DNA from: Haliea sp.
Lineage (GTDB): Bacteria; Pseudomonadota; Gammaproteobacteria; Pseudomonadales; Halieaceae
Direction of reading: 5' to 3'
DNA: 51,416 bases
NCBI GenBank assembly: GCA_002862465.1
Contig: PKDD01000021.1
Coordinates: 1 to 51,416, forward strand
Positions within the stretch are counted from its first letter, which is position 1, and each line of letters starts with the position of its first letter. This document shows, in pieces, positions 30,470 through 39,094 of this stretch. The notes under the pieces are model-generated. The model was given only the letters and a program-made list of their open reading frames with translations, did not search any database and was not told the DNA's origin. Made by a program: the position numbers and the translations under genes.

Positions 30470-31339
30470 ATGATAACCTCATCCAAAACTCACACGCTGC
30501 TGCAACTGATTCGCTTTGATAAGCCGATCGGCACGCTGCTCCTGCTATGGCCCGCACTTTGGGCACTTTGGCTCGCTGCGCAGGGTGTGCCTGACTACAC
30601 ACTACTCGCTATTTTTCTGGCCGGCGCCTTTGTCACCCGCTCCGCCGGTTGCATCATCAATGATCTCGCTGACCGGAATTTAGACGGCGCGGTAGCGCGC
30701 ACGCATGCTCGACCACTGGTGACTGGGGCAGTCTCTGTTCGAGAGGCGGTGACTCTGTGTATAGCACTGCTGTTCGTCGCGTTTATACTGGTGCTTTTCA
30801 CCAACCGATTGACAGTCATGCTCGCAATTGGTGCAGTGATACTGACCGCCAGCTACCCGTTTATGAAACGCTACATGCAACTGCCCCAACTAATCTTGGG
30901 TGCAGCATTTTCTTGGAGTATTCCAATGGCCTTCGCTGCACAAAGTGGTGTCTTACCTTCTTCACTGTGGCTGGTCTATCTGGGAAACCTACTCTGGACT
31001 ATGGCTTACGATACGGCCTACGCGATGGTGGACCGGGAGGACGACCTCAAAGTAGGCATAAAGTCCGCCGCTATATTATTTGGCCCTTACGACCGCCTGA
31101 TAATTGCACTGCTGCAGGCTTCTAGCCTGACATGTCTTTATTTGGCCGGACAAGCCTTCGAACTTGGCTTCTATTACAACATATCGCTGATCGTGTCCGC
31201 TGCTCTGTTTTGCTATCACCAATATCTGATCCGCGAACGCAAGCCAGATCTGTGCTTTAGGGCCTTTTTGAATAACAACTGGGTGGGCATGGCAATCTTT
31301 GTCGGCATAGCACTCAGCTACCTTACACACGATGCCTAA
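30470..31339 (+). CDS. ubiA: 4-hydroxybenzoate octaprenyltransferase
   Basis: Integral membrane enzyme that prenylates 4-hydroxybenzoate. The 289-residue protein has about eight hydrophobic segments and the two Asp-rich motifs: NDLADRNLDG (first) and DREDDLKVG (second), which bind the magnesium-diphosphate. It forms an operon with ubiC. Its last codons overlap the start of the next gene by eight bases. Confidence 0.97.
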   Translation: MITSSKTHTLLQLIRFDKPIGTLLLLWPALWALWLAAQGVPDYTLLAIFLAGAFVTRSAGCIINDLADRNLDGAVARTHARPLVTGAVSVREAVTLCIALLFVAFILVLFTNRLTVMLAIGAVILTASYPFMKRYMQLPQLILGAAFSWSIPMAFAAQSGVLPSSLWLVYLGNLLWTMAYDTAYAMVDREDDLKVGIKSAAILFGPYDRLIIALLQASSLTCLYLAGQAFELGFYYNISLIVSAALFCYHQYLIRERKPDLCFRAFLNNNWVGMAIFVGIALSYLTHDA

Positions 31340-32504
31340 GCCGCCAGTGGCCCTCGCTAGGCATCCAGAGGCATTCACATCGGAGTTTGTTGACAGCCTC
31401 AACCAGATCTCTGCGGCAAAGTGGAATGCTATCGTCGGTGTGGACTATCCCTTTCTGCGTCACGACTTCCTACTTGGACTAGAAACAACTGGATGCACAA
31501 CAGCAGAAACCGGATGGCAGCCATCCCATTTACTCCTGCGTTGTGACGGCAAATTAGTGGCAGTTATGCCGCTCTATCTGAAGACACATTCATACGGCGA
31601 GTATGTATTCGACTGGTCTTGGGCCGATGCCTGGCGACAGAGCGGCCTTGCCTATTATCCGAAATTACTTACCGCAATACCTTTTACTCCCGCTACAGGG
31701 CCGCGCTTATGCGTCTCTACTGGCGTTGATTCGAACCAGTGCTTCCACGCCGCGTTGGACGCGGTAAAAACCATGGCCACACAGCGGAATATTTCATCTT
31801 GGCACCTACTGTTTCCCGATCAGACCATGAGTGAAACACTGCTCCGCGAGGGCTTGCATCGCCGCGCCGGCACTCAGTTTCACTGGTTCAACGATAACTA
31901 TCGTTGTTTCGACGATTTTCTCGCGACCTTCAACAGCCGCAAACGCAAAGCATTAAAGAAAGAGCGTCGGCGTGTGGCAGAGCAAGGACTGGTGCTAAAA
32001 ACACTGACGGGGGCACATATTACTAAGCAAGAGTGGGAGCAGTTCTATCGCTTCTACCAGATGACTTACGCCAAGCGCAGTGGCCATGGTGGATACCTAA
32101 GTCGTGATTTTTTTGTCACTACCGCTGCAGGCATGGGAGACCAAGTCGTTATGGTGCTAGCCTATCTTGATACGCGCGCCGTAGCCGGGGCTCTCTATTT
32201 CTGTTCTAGTGATACGCTTTTCGGGCGCTACTGGGGCTGCGAAGAAGAATATGACTGCCTACACTTTGAGGCCTGCTACTATCAAGGTATTGAGTACTGC
32301 ATCGCCAATAATTTATCGCGCTTCGACCCGGGAGCACAGGGAGAGCATAAAATTCAACGTGGCTTTCGCCCCATAACTACATGGTCCAATCACTGGATTG
32401 CAGACCCTAATCTGTCATCAGCCGTAGGTGACTTCACTCATCGCGAGGAAGAGCAAAACGACCTGTACCGGGAGGCTGCGGCAAAAATGCTGCCTTTCAA
32501 ATAA
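31332..32504 (+). CDS. FemAB-like GNAT family N-acetyltransferase (COG3146/DUF482)
   Basis: A 390-residue protein with the features of the FemAB-like COG3146 family: WNAIVGVDYPFLRHDFLLGLE near the N terminus, the YGEYVFDWSWADAW stretch, FNSRKRKALKKERR, and the C-terminal FDPGAQGEHKIQRGF. Related proteins are annotated as peptidoglycan-related aminoacyl/acyl transferases, but the substrate is unproven. Its start overlaps ubiA by eight bases, so it is translated with it. It converges on yaaA with 32 bases between. Confidence 0.8.
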   Translation: MPKPPVALARHPEAFTSEFVDSLNQISAAKWNAIVGVDYPFLRHDFLLGLETTGCTTAETGWQPSHLLLRCDGKLVAVMPLYLKTHSYGEYVFDWSWADAWRQSGLAYYPKLLTAIPFTPATGPRLCVSTGVDSNQCFHAALDAVKTMATQRNISSWHLLFPDQTMSETLLREGLHRRAGTQFHWFNDNYRCFDDFLATFNSRKRKALKKERRRVAEQGLVLKTLTGAHITKQEWEQFYRFYQMTYAKRSGHGGYLSRDFFVTTAAGMGDQVVMVLAYLDTRAVAGALYFCSSDTLFGRYWGCEEEYDCLHFEACYYQGIEYCIANNLSRFDPGAQGEHKIQRGFRPITTWSNHWIADPNLSSAVGDFTHREEEQNDLYREAAAKMLPFK

Positions 32505-32536
32505 TAGATTCCTGATACTAACTGTGCGAACAGGAT

Positions 32537-33316
32537 TTAAGCTGGACGGTTTTTGCGGTTAAACACCCATTCGCGCGCACTCGATTCGGATTTGCTGTAA
32601 CAATATCCGTCGGTGTTGAATGCTTTGATGGCCTCAGGTTCATCTAATTCATTATCGAGAATAAACCGAGCCATTTGTCCACGTGCTTTTTTTGCAAAAA
32701 AACTGATCACTTTGTACTTGTCGCCCTTCAAGTCTCTGAACACCGGCGTGATAACACCGCCGTCCAGACTTTTCGGCTTTATCGACCTGAAATATTCGTT
32801 AGACGCGAGATTAACCAGCACCTTGTTGCGCGAGTCTTGCAGTTGACGATTGATAGCCTTAGTGATGTCATCGCCCCAAAATTCGTAGAGGTTTTTCCCT
32901 CCACGATTGACGAACTTAAGACCCATTTCAAGCCGATAGGGCTGCATTAAGTCGAGCGGACGCAATAACCCGTAGAGACCAGAAAGGATACGCAGATGGC
33001 TCTGCGCAAAAATGAGCTGCGCCTCGGTCAAGGTCGAAGCTCTCAAGCCAGTATAAACATCGCCTTTAAATGCCAATATCGACTGTTTAGCATTGTTCGA
33101 TTCAGAAGGCCCGCCCCAATCTATAAAGCGGCGATGATTCAGCTCTGCAATGTTCTCACTGACGCCCATTAAAGCCTGAATATCCTGTTGGCTGAGTGCA
33201 CGTGCATCGTCTACAAGGGCAGCAGACCGAGCCAAAAACTCAGGCTGAGTAGCGCTTAAAGTGCCCGCAGGTGTGTCAAAATCCAGTGTTTTTGCCGGCG
33301 ATAAAACAGTTAACAT
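32537..33316 (-). CDS. yaaA: Peroxide stress protein YaaA (DUF328)
   Basis: YaaA limits intracellular iron and so reduces Fenton damage during peroxide stress. The 259-residue protein begins MLTVLSPAKTLDF and contains FKGDVYTGLRA, ILSGLYGLLRPLD and NLASNEYF, plus the C-terminal SFFAKKARGQMARFI, all typical of the family. The gene stands alone on the minus strand and is the last housekeeping gene before the exopolysaccharide locus. A regulatory tie to oxyR elsewhere in the window is possible but no site was found. Confidence 0.94.
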   Translation of the reverse strand: MLTVLSPAKTLDFDTPAGTLSATQPEFLARSAALVDDARALSQQDIQALMGVSENIAELNHRRFIDWGGPSESNNAKQSILAFKGDVYTGLRASTLTEAQLIFAQSHLRILSGLYGLLRPLDLMQPYRLEMGLKFVNRGGKNLYEFWGDDITKAINRQLQDSRNKVLVNLASNEYFRSIKPKSLDGGVITPVFRDLKGDKYKVISFFAKKARGQMARFILDNELDEPEAIKAFNTDGYCYSKSESSAREWVFNRKNRPA

Positions 33317-33723
33317 TCGGTTAAGTCCAAAGTAAAGGCCGATGGCGGAATCGCTTTCTCATCATTATAGGCAATATGATACCCCGTGACATTGAAATTT
33401 AAAAAGAGCCTTCCTTCATCATTGTAACCATTCCGATGCTCCAACTGCCAAACCAGCATGCAGCGCTACGCAAGGCTGCTACGACAACTAAGCGCATTAA
33501 CCGCCTCAGGCATGCTCCTCAACCTATTGATATATCGAAAGAAACAGTGTAACTTGACTCGATGTTTTGGTGATTCAATGCACATAAATACAAATGCCAT
33601 GGTAGCGGCCACAGGGGGGCAACACACGTCAAGAACCCTACAATAAAATAAAAAGCGCTCCGGAAGCACTAAAACGAGCAATTAATCTATAATAGAATGG
33701 CGAAAGAACGTGTGGAGAGGGTA
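33317..33723 (+). other. Intergenic region between yaaA and the exopolysaccharide operon
   Basis: About 400 bases between divergent genes. Short open frames here lack credible ribosome sites and family features, so I call none. The region ends in an A+T-rich stretch with a consensus -10 element (separate entry). A weak imperfect hairpin (AGCGCT CCGGA AGCACT, just upstream) was noted but not called. No clear sigma-54 element was found on either strand. Confidence 0.6.
33688..33693 (+). promoter_or_regulatory. Consensus -10 element for the exopolysaccharide operon
   Basis: TATAAT, 30 bases upstream of the export-protein ATG at 33724, would give a start point near 33700. The position where a -35 is expected (around 33665-33670, AGCACT) is poor, so an activator may be needed. 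The site supports the 33724 start over the earlier in-frame ATG at 33697. Confidence 0.35.
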
Positions 33724-34290
33724 ATGTCGAACTGCATTATACGCAAAATACTCGTACCGTTGAGTGGCATTTTAGTCTGTTTGTCAGCGGGGACCTTTGC
33801 CAATCCGTATTTTGTCAATCCGGGAGATACCCTTCGAGTGGATGTATGGAGCGAGGATCTCCTGAGCCGTGATGTCCTGGTGCGCCCCGACGGCTTTATC
33901 AGCCTGCCAATGATCGGCGAGATCGACACGAGTGGAAGTACCCCGCCAGAGGTCAGTGATGCAGTCGCGCAAGCCCTAGGTAAGTTTATGAAGGATACAC
34001 CGCAAGTGGTTGTCTCTCTTCAGGCGGTTGAAGGCAACAAAATTTACGTGATGGGCAAGGTGCTACGCCCCGGCGAATATAACATTACCAGTGAGACCGA
34101 CATCATTCAGGCACTCGCACTCGCAGGCGGGCTCAATACGTTTGCCGCCGAAAATGACATTTTAATTTTAAGGCGCGAAGCCGACGGAACGCAGACGGCG
34201 ATCCCATTCGAATACGCAACAGTCAAGGATGGAGAAGAATTGCATACCAATATTGTGCTGCGTAGCCGCGATATTGTGGTTGTTCCTTGA
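33724..34290 (+). CDS. Short OPX-type polysaccharide export protein (exosortase locus type)
   Basis: A 188-residue protein with a Sec signal peptide (LVPLSGILVCLSAGTFA, cleavage before NPYF). The mature part starts with the polysaccharide export domain (YFVNPGDTLRVDVWSEDLL, then VRPDGFISLPMIGEI), followed by one SLBB-like segment (NKIYVMGKVLRPGEYNIT, IIQALALAGGL). It is half the length of E. coli Wza, lacks the C-terminal amphipathic helix that forms the outer-membrane pore, and has no G/A/S before its Cys, so it is not a lipoprotein. The ATG at 33724 has a strong GGAGAGG site. It is probably a periplasmic collar that needs a separate outer-membrane channel. Confidence 0.88.
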   Translation: MSNCIIRKILVPLSGILVCLSAGTFANPYFVNPGDTLRVDVWSEDLLSRDVLVRPDGFISLPMIGEIDTSGSTPPEVSDAVAQALGKFMKDTPQVVVSLQAVEGNKIYVMGKVLRPGEYNITSETDIIQALALAGGLNTFAAENDILILRREADGTQTAIPFEYATVKDGEELHTNIVLRSRDIVVVP

Positions 34291-34314
34291 TTGCCAGACT
34301 CCACCACTCAAAAA

Positions 34315-35502
34315 ATGTTCAGACGAACACACATTATCTGCTGTCATACTGGGCGCCACTCAGCCTGCATACTGCTTGCCTTTTTAATCTCTGCGAAGGC
34401 GCAAGCCAATGAATATTCTGTAGACTATCAAGTTAGAGGTGGGGCGAGTTACAACGACAACGAGGGGCTGAGCCGGGACGACAAGCGTGAAACTTATGGC
34501 GCCAGGGTGACTGTGCCCATTAGTTTCGCAATGCGCAGCAATCGGGCCAGCGCTTCATTGCAAAGCGAATTTAAATCTATCAAATTTGATGACAGTGGAT
34601 ACAACAGTAATGACCAGAACTACCAAGGTGATACTGCCTACCAACTGGAGCGTGGATCTGTGAGTGCCACTGCTGGCTACCTACGTGGCTCAACTCGAAG
34701 TACTGAGTTTCTCGACACCGGTCGAATTGGGGGAGTATCCACACGCGTCGAGCGTTTAAATGCTGGGACTAGCGCCTCTTATAACTTGATGGAAGATAAT
34801 CGTGCCTTCGCCAATTTAACTTACGGAAAGACGGAATATGCAAGTCCTCGCTATATAGGCGGCACAATTATTGGTGCGAGTTTTGGCGGCATCCATCAGT
34901 GGACGGAACGAACCTCGCTGTCGCTGAGAGGCAATGTCTCCCGATATCAAAATGATGCCGTTCGACAGCTAACATCAGACATCATTGGCTCTCAAGCGGG
35001 ATTTAATTCCGTACTGTCGGAGCGCCTAAACGCGTCTCTCAGTGGCGGAGTCACGTATGTCGAAACATCGATCGATTCCAGTTCGCCTTCAGCCCGATCA
35101 GATTCTAACACCACGGGATACGTCATCAATGGGGCCGTGGACTACGAGCAAGAGCGATATTTACTCTCGGCGACTTTGGCTAGAAGTATCAGGCCTACAG
35201 GCAATGGTGATCTAAACATATTTGACCAAGTTACCGTGACCTACCGTTATAAACTGTCAGAACTGAATGCTTTTGAGGCAAGGCTTCTTGGGGGCAACAA
35301 CGAAGCTCTAGAAGGTTCGCTAGGCAATGACCGCACATTTGCACAAGCTCGTTTAGGTATTAGTCATAAGTTAACGCAATTCTGGAGTATTTCTGGCGAA
35401 TATACTTATCGGTATCAGGATAATGGTCGCGGCGCGGCTCAGTCTAACGCCGTGCAAATCAGCATAACTTTTAGTCCCGAGAAGTACATATGGTCGCGTT
35501 AA
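34315..35502 (+). CDS. Outer-membrane beta-barrel protein of the exopolysaccharide locus
   Basis: A 395-residue protein with a signal peptide (CILLAFLISAKAQA, cleavage near ANEYS) and then repeated alternating polar/hydrophobic strands with aromatic residues, such as ATAGYLRGSTR, NLTYGKTEYA and YTYRYQDNG, a pattern typical of a large barrel. It resembles the outer-membrane proteins found after the export gene in PEP-CTERM loci (TIGR03016 kind). The start is uncertain: ATG at 34315 or TTG at 34291, neither with a good ribosome site; translation coupled to the upstream gene is likely. It may provide the outer-membrane pore for the polymer. Confidence 0.8.
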   Translation: MFRRTHIICCHTGRHSACILLAFLISAKAQANEYSVDYQVRGGASYNDNEGLSRDDKRETYGARVTVPISFAMRSNRASASLQSEFKSIKFDDSGYNSNDQNYQGDTAYQLERGSVSATAGYLRGSTRSTEFLDTGRIGGVSTRVERLNAGTSASYNLMEDNRAFANLTYGKTEYASPRYIGGTIIGASFGGIHQWTERTSLSLRGNVSRYQNDAVRQLTSDIIGSQAGFNSVLSERLNASLSGGVTYVETSIDSSSPSARSDSNTTGYVINGAVDYEQERYLLSATLARSIRPTGNGDLNIFDQVTVTYRYKLSELNAFEARLLGGNNEALEGSLGNDRTFAQARLGISHKLTQFWSISGEYTYRYQDNGRGAAQSNAVQISITFSPEKYIWSR

Positions 35503-35551
35503 CACGACAGTTGTCCCCTAGACACTCCAGTTTAAAAGGAATCGTTTTTGA

Positions 35552-37318
35552 ATGAACAGCGAACATGAACATGTAAAGTCCATGGATGACTATTTTGCTA
35601 TGATCAGGCGGCGCAAGTGGGCTATGGCCATACCCGCGGTTATTATTTTTGCATCCGCAATAGTATTGGCCTTTGCTCTACCCGCCACCTATCAATCGCA
35701 AGCCACAATTCTGGTTCAACAGCAGGCCGTAGCTAATGCCTTTGTGCAAAGTAGTGTTACCAGTTTTGCAGCACAACAGGTGCAGACTATTTCCCAGAGG
35801 GTTCTCACTGTCGCTAACATTAGCACAATCGTCGAAGAGTATAACTTGTATGGGCAGGCAGATGCCGAAACTAGCTCCCGCCTTCCTGGCACTGAATTAG
35901 CATTACTATTTCGTGAAGACACGGATATAGAGATGGTTAGCGCAGATGTGATAGACCCTAATACGGGCAGAGCTACAGAAGTGACTATCGCGTTTACGCT
36001 GGCATTTACAGCTGTATCCAGACAGAGCGCACAAAAGGTTGCCAGTAGGCTAGTGACCCTCTTTTTAAATGAAAACCTAGATATTCGTGCCGGCCAAGCC
36101 GACAGCACGGCGGAATTTTTCGACCTAGAAGGCCAGCGATTAACTCGTGAGGTGGCTGACATTGGCGAGAAGCTCGCTACATTCAAGGCAGTTAATGAAG
36201 GCAGCCTTCCTCAGCTGTATCAATACAACCTGAATATGCTTGAAAGAACGACACAGCAGCTGACAAACACGGATCTGCGGATGCAGGAATTAAAGACACG
36301 TGAAATTGAGCTTGCCTCACGGCTCGCACAGTTGAGTCCTTTTTCTCCTGTCATGCTGCCCACTGGAGAGCTAGTACTGAGCGACGATGACAGGCTAAAA
36401 GCTGCTCAGTCGGAATATAGACGAAAATCCGCAATATATAATGAGAGCCACCCTGATGTGGTCCGACTTGCCCGTGAGATACAAGTTCTGCAGGCGGAGT
36501 TGGGTGTAGAAACAGATATCGAGGACCTGCGGGGACAACTGCAGGGCCAGCAACGGCATCTTGGTGAACTGCAGAGTAAATATCTTGATGATCATCAGGA
36601 CATTAGGAATACCCAGCAGCTAATTAGCCAATTGAAAACAAGTATTAGAGCCGCGGGAAATGCTGGGGCTGTAAATTATACCCCAGAAGCGGACAATCCA
36701 GCGTATATCTTGCTGAGCACACAACTCAGTGCGACCAAGCTAGAGGTCCAGTCTCTTGTAAAGCTTCAAGCCGAGCTGCAAGAAAAATCTGAACGCTATC
36801 AAGAGATAATAAAAAATGCGCCTGATGTAGAAAAAGATTACGAAGCTCTGCAGCGTGATTACCAAACCGCCACCGCCAGATATCAAGAAATTAAGCGGAG
36901 GCAGCAAGACGCACAGACATCCAAAAGCATGGAAGAAAACCGTAAGGGCGAGCGCTTTATCCTTATTGAGCCTCCCGTGGTGCCATCTGAGCCTATCAGT
37001 CCAAATCGTCCTGCAATTATCTTTTTGGGCCTATTACTGGCCGCAGGGTCAGGCATCGGCTTGGCTCTCTTGCGCGAGAGCTTGGATGGTGGCATCCAGA
37101 GCACAGGTGAGTTGGCGAGCATTATGGGCGAGCCCCCTCTCGTAACTATTCCCTACATTGCAAATGAATTGGATATGGCGAAGAAGCAAAGTAGCTCTCG
37201 ACGAAGCCTGCTAGCAGCGGCCACAGTCGGCGTCGTGCTCGTGCTCTGTGTGCACTTTTTTTACCTGCCACTCAACATACTCTACTTCGTGATCCTCAAT
37301 AAGCTGGGACTTAGCTAA
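35552..37318 (+). CDS. Wzz-like polysaccharide co-polymerase (exosortase-locus chain-length determinant)
   Basis: A 588-residue inner-membrane protein with an N-terminal membrane segment (WAMAIPAVIIFASAIVLAFAL, about residues 30-50), a long periplasmic coiled-coil region (about 180-460, rich in Gln and Leu), and a second membrane segment (AIIFLGLLLAAGSGIGLALL, about 488-507) preceded by the Pro-rich PPVVPSEPISPNRP motif. A third hydrophobic segment (LLAAATVGVVLVLCVHFFYLP, about 552-572) lies near the C terminus, which is less common. It follows the barrel gene with an AAGGAA site. The stop overlaps the start of the kinase-like gene, so the two likely work as a pair in chain-length control. 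Confidence 0.9.
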   Translation: MNSEHEHVKSMDDYFAMIRRRKWAMAIPAVIIFASAIVLAFALPATYQSQATILVQQQAVANAFVQSSVTSFAAQQVQTISQRVLTVANISTIVEEYNLYGQADAETSSRLPGTELALLFREDTDIEMVSADVIDPNTGRATEVTIAFTLAFTAVSRQSAQKVASRLVTLFLNENLDIRAGQADSTAEFFDLEGQRLTREVADIGEKLATFKAVNEGSLPQLYQYNLNMLERTTQQLTNTDLRMQELKTREIELASRLAQLSPFSPVMLPTGELVLSDDDRLKAAQSEYRRKSAIYNESHPDVVRLAREIQVLQAELGVETDIEDLRGQLQGQQRHLGELQSKYLDDHQDIRNTQQLISQLKTSIRAAGNAGAVNYTPEADNPAYILLSTQLSATKLEVQSLVKLQAELQEKSERYQEIIKNAPDVEKDYEALQRDYQTATARYQEIKRRQQDAQTSKSMEENRKGERFILIEPPVVPSEPISPNRPAIIFLGLLLAAGSGIGLALLRESLDGGIQSTGELASIMGEPPLVTIPYIANELDMAKKQSSSRRSLLAAATVGVVLVLCVHFFYLPLNILYFVILNKLGLS

Positions 37319-38169
37319 TGGACTCTTTGCAAGAAGCAATCGAAAAAGCACGCCTAGAGCGAGAAGGTTTGATAGGCAAGACGCCAGCTGTTGGTGAGTC
37401 GCAAAAAGGTGCAGTGCCGGAAGCATCAAAGAGAACAGAGGATTCTAAAGACGCTTTTGAAGCAGGAAGAAATCCATCACCATTGCGCTCCCAAGTTCAA
37501 TACAGCGCAACCCGTCGCGTCCAGTTAGATGAGGGAATACTATCAGCTAACCGCATTATAGCGTCAGATATCCATGACCAGCGTGTAGAAGCCTATCGTC
37601 AGTTGCGCAGCCAAGTGCTTATTAGCATGAAACGTAACGACTGGCACAGCCTAGCCATAACAAGTGCCCAAGAAAACGCCGGCAAGACTCTGACTGCTAT
37701 CAATCTTGCGATCTGTATGTCGCAAGAGGTTACAAACACTGTGATGCTAGTAGATTTGGACCTTCGCACCCCGCAAGTCCACACGACTTTGGGTGTCAAT
37801 ATTGATAAAGGTATTGTGGATCACCTCCTCCATAGTGAACCCCTTGAGAATATTCTTATTAACCCAGACTTTCCGCGTTTAGTTGTGTTGCCAGGCTTAC
37901 CTCAGGGTAGCCACTCCTCCGAGATTCTTTCCTCTCCTGAAATGAGTGTTTTCATGGATGAGATTACCAATCGCTATCCGGATCGGATTATCATATTTGA
38001 CCTGCCTCCGCTTCTGCGCAACGATGACGCTATCGTGTTTGTGCCCAAAGCCGACGCCTTCTTATTTGTTGTGGAACAAGGTGTAACGCGTCCAGAAGAA
38101 ATCGAACGTTCCCTGCAGCTACTTGGGCCCTCTAAGATGGTGGGTACCATACTTAATAAAGCTCGATAG
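37318..38169 (+). CDS. BY-kinase-like ATPase of the exopolysaccharide locus (CpsD/CapB family)
   Basis: A 283-residue cytoplasmic P-loop protein. Walker A is AQENAGKT in TSAQENAGKTLTA, Walker A' is MLVDLDLRTPQV, and Walker B is IIFDLPPLLRNDDA, the layout of bacterial tyrosine kinases that partner Wzz proteins. The N terminus (about 90 residues, Lys/Glu-rich) contains no domain I recognise. The protein ends at ILNKAR and has no C-terminal tyrosine cluster, the usual autophosphorylation tail, so kinase activity is uncertain. It overlaps the Wzz-like gene by one base (TAATG). Confidence 0.87.
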   Translation: MDSLQEAIEKARLEREGLIGKTPAVGESQKGAVPEASKRTEDSKDAFEAGRNPSPLRSQVQYSATRRVQLDEGILSANRIIASDIHDQRVEAYRQLRSQVLISMKRNDWHSLAITSAQENAGKTLTAINLAICMSQEVTNTVMLVDLDLRTPQVHTTLGVNIDKGIVDHLLHSEPLENILINPDFPRLVVLPGLPQGSHSSEILSSPEMSVFMDEITNRYPDRIIIFDLPPLLRNDDAIVFVPKADAFLFVVEQGVTRPEEIERSLQLLGPSKMVGTILNKAR

Positions 38170-38188
38170 CCGCTTGGAATCTGGTTGT

Positions 38189-39094
38189 ATGTACTCTAAT
38201 TTTTTCAGCCTAAAAGATAAACCGTTTAGCCTTATTCCTGATGGGGATTCTGTTTTTTTATCGCCCGGGCACACCGCAGCATTTAGCATGCTGGAGTTCG
38301 GCTTACTGGAACAGGTGGGCATCACCGTTATTACGGGAGAAGTTGGCAGTGGAAAAACGACCCTTGTTCGACACCTCCTCAGCAGAATCGACTACAGTCA
38401 ACTGACAGTGGGCCTCATCGGCACGGCACATAGTTCTTACGGGACACTGCTCAAGTGGATAGTCACTGCTTTTCGAATATCCATAGAAAGCAATGACGAG
38501 AGTGCGTTATTACAGTCGGTGCAACAGTTTTTAGTCGATCAATACGCAAGCGGCAAACGGACCGTCGTAATTGTTGATGAAGCGCAAAACATGTCGACAC
38601 AAGATCTAGAGTCTTTGCGCTTATTGACCAATATTAACGCCGATAAAAATCAGTTATTGCAGATAATTCTGATCGGTCAACCTGAGTTACTGCAAAAGTT
38701 TTTTGCGCCGGGGATGTCTCAACTCGCTCAGCGAGTTTCTGCTGAATATAATCTAAGCCCGCTGAGCCTATCTGATACGCTGGGATATGTGCGTCATCGC
38801 ATTGAGTCAGTTGGTGGACAACGTGACCTGTTCGATTTGTCTTCCTTACTAGCCGTGTATTATTTTAGCGGCGGCTTACCACGCATCATCAACACGCTCT
38901 GCGATGGAGCACTAGTAGTGGCCTACGGTAAAAGCATCGCCACCGTAAATCTCGCCATTCTCCTAGAGGTTGTAAGCAGCAAACGAATTGGCGGCATACA
39001 CCGCGACGGCATTGATGACCCTGAAAGAGAAGCTGTTAGGAACACGGTGCTAAAAATGAACGACATCGACCTTTACAGCATGGTTCAGCGTTAA
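38189..39094 (+). CDS. ExeA/GspA-like AAA ATPase of the exosortase locus
   Basis: The 301-residue protein begins MYSNFFSLKDKPFSLIPD, the typical start of ExeA-like ATPases, then Walker A GEVGSGKTTLVRHLL and Walker B VVIVDEAQNM, followed by LRLLTNINADKNQLLQIILIGQPEL. This matches the PEP-CTERM locus ATPase kind (TIGR03015). ATG 38189 is preferred over an upstream frame that would overlap the kinase gene by 47 bases. It sits directly ahead of the exosortase and probably energises part of EPS assembly, though its precise role is not known. Confidence 0.9.
   Translation: MYSNFFSLKDKPFSLIPDGDSVFLSPGHTAAFSMLEFGLLEQVGITVITGEVGSGKTTLVRHLLSRIDYSQLTVGLIGTAHSSYGTLLKWIVTAFRISIESNDESALLQSVQQFLVDQYASGKRTVVIVDEAQNMSTQDLESLRLLTNINADKNQLLQIILIGQPELLQKFFAPGMSQLAQRVSAEYNLSPLSLSDTLGYVRHRIESVGGQRDLFDLSSLLAVYYFSGGLPRIINTLCDGALVVAYGKSIATVNLAILLEVVSSKRIGGIHRDGIDDPEREAVRNTVLKMNDIDLYSMVQR

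Noticed and set aside
33458-33681. Short open frames on both strands between yaaA and the exopolysaccharide operon
   Set aside because: They overlap on opposite strands, have no ribosome site and show no domain or composition typical of protein.
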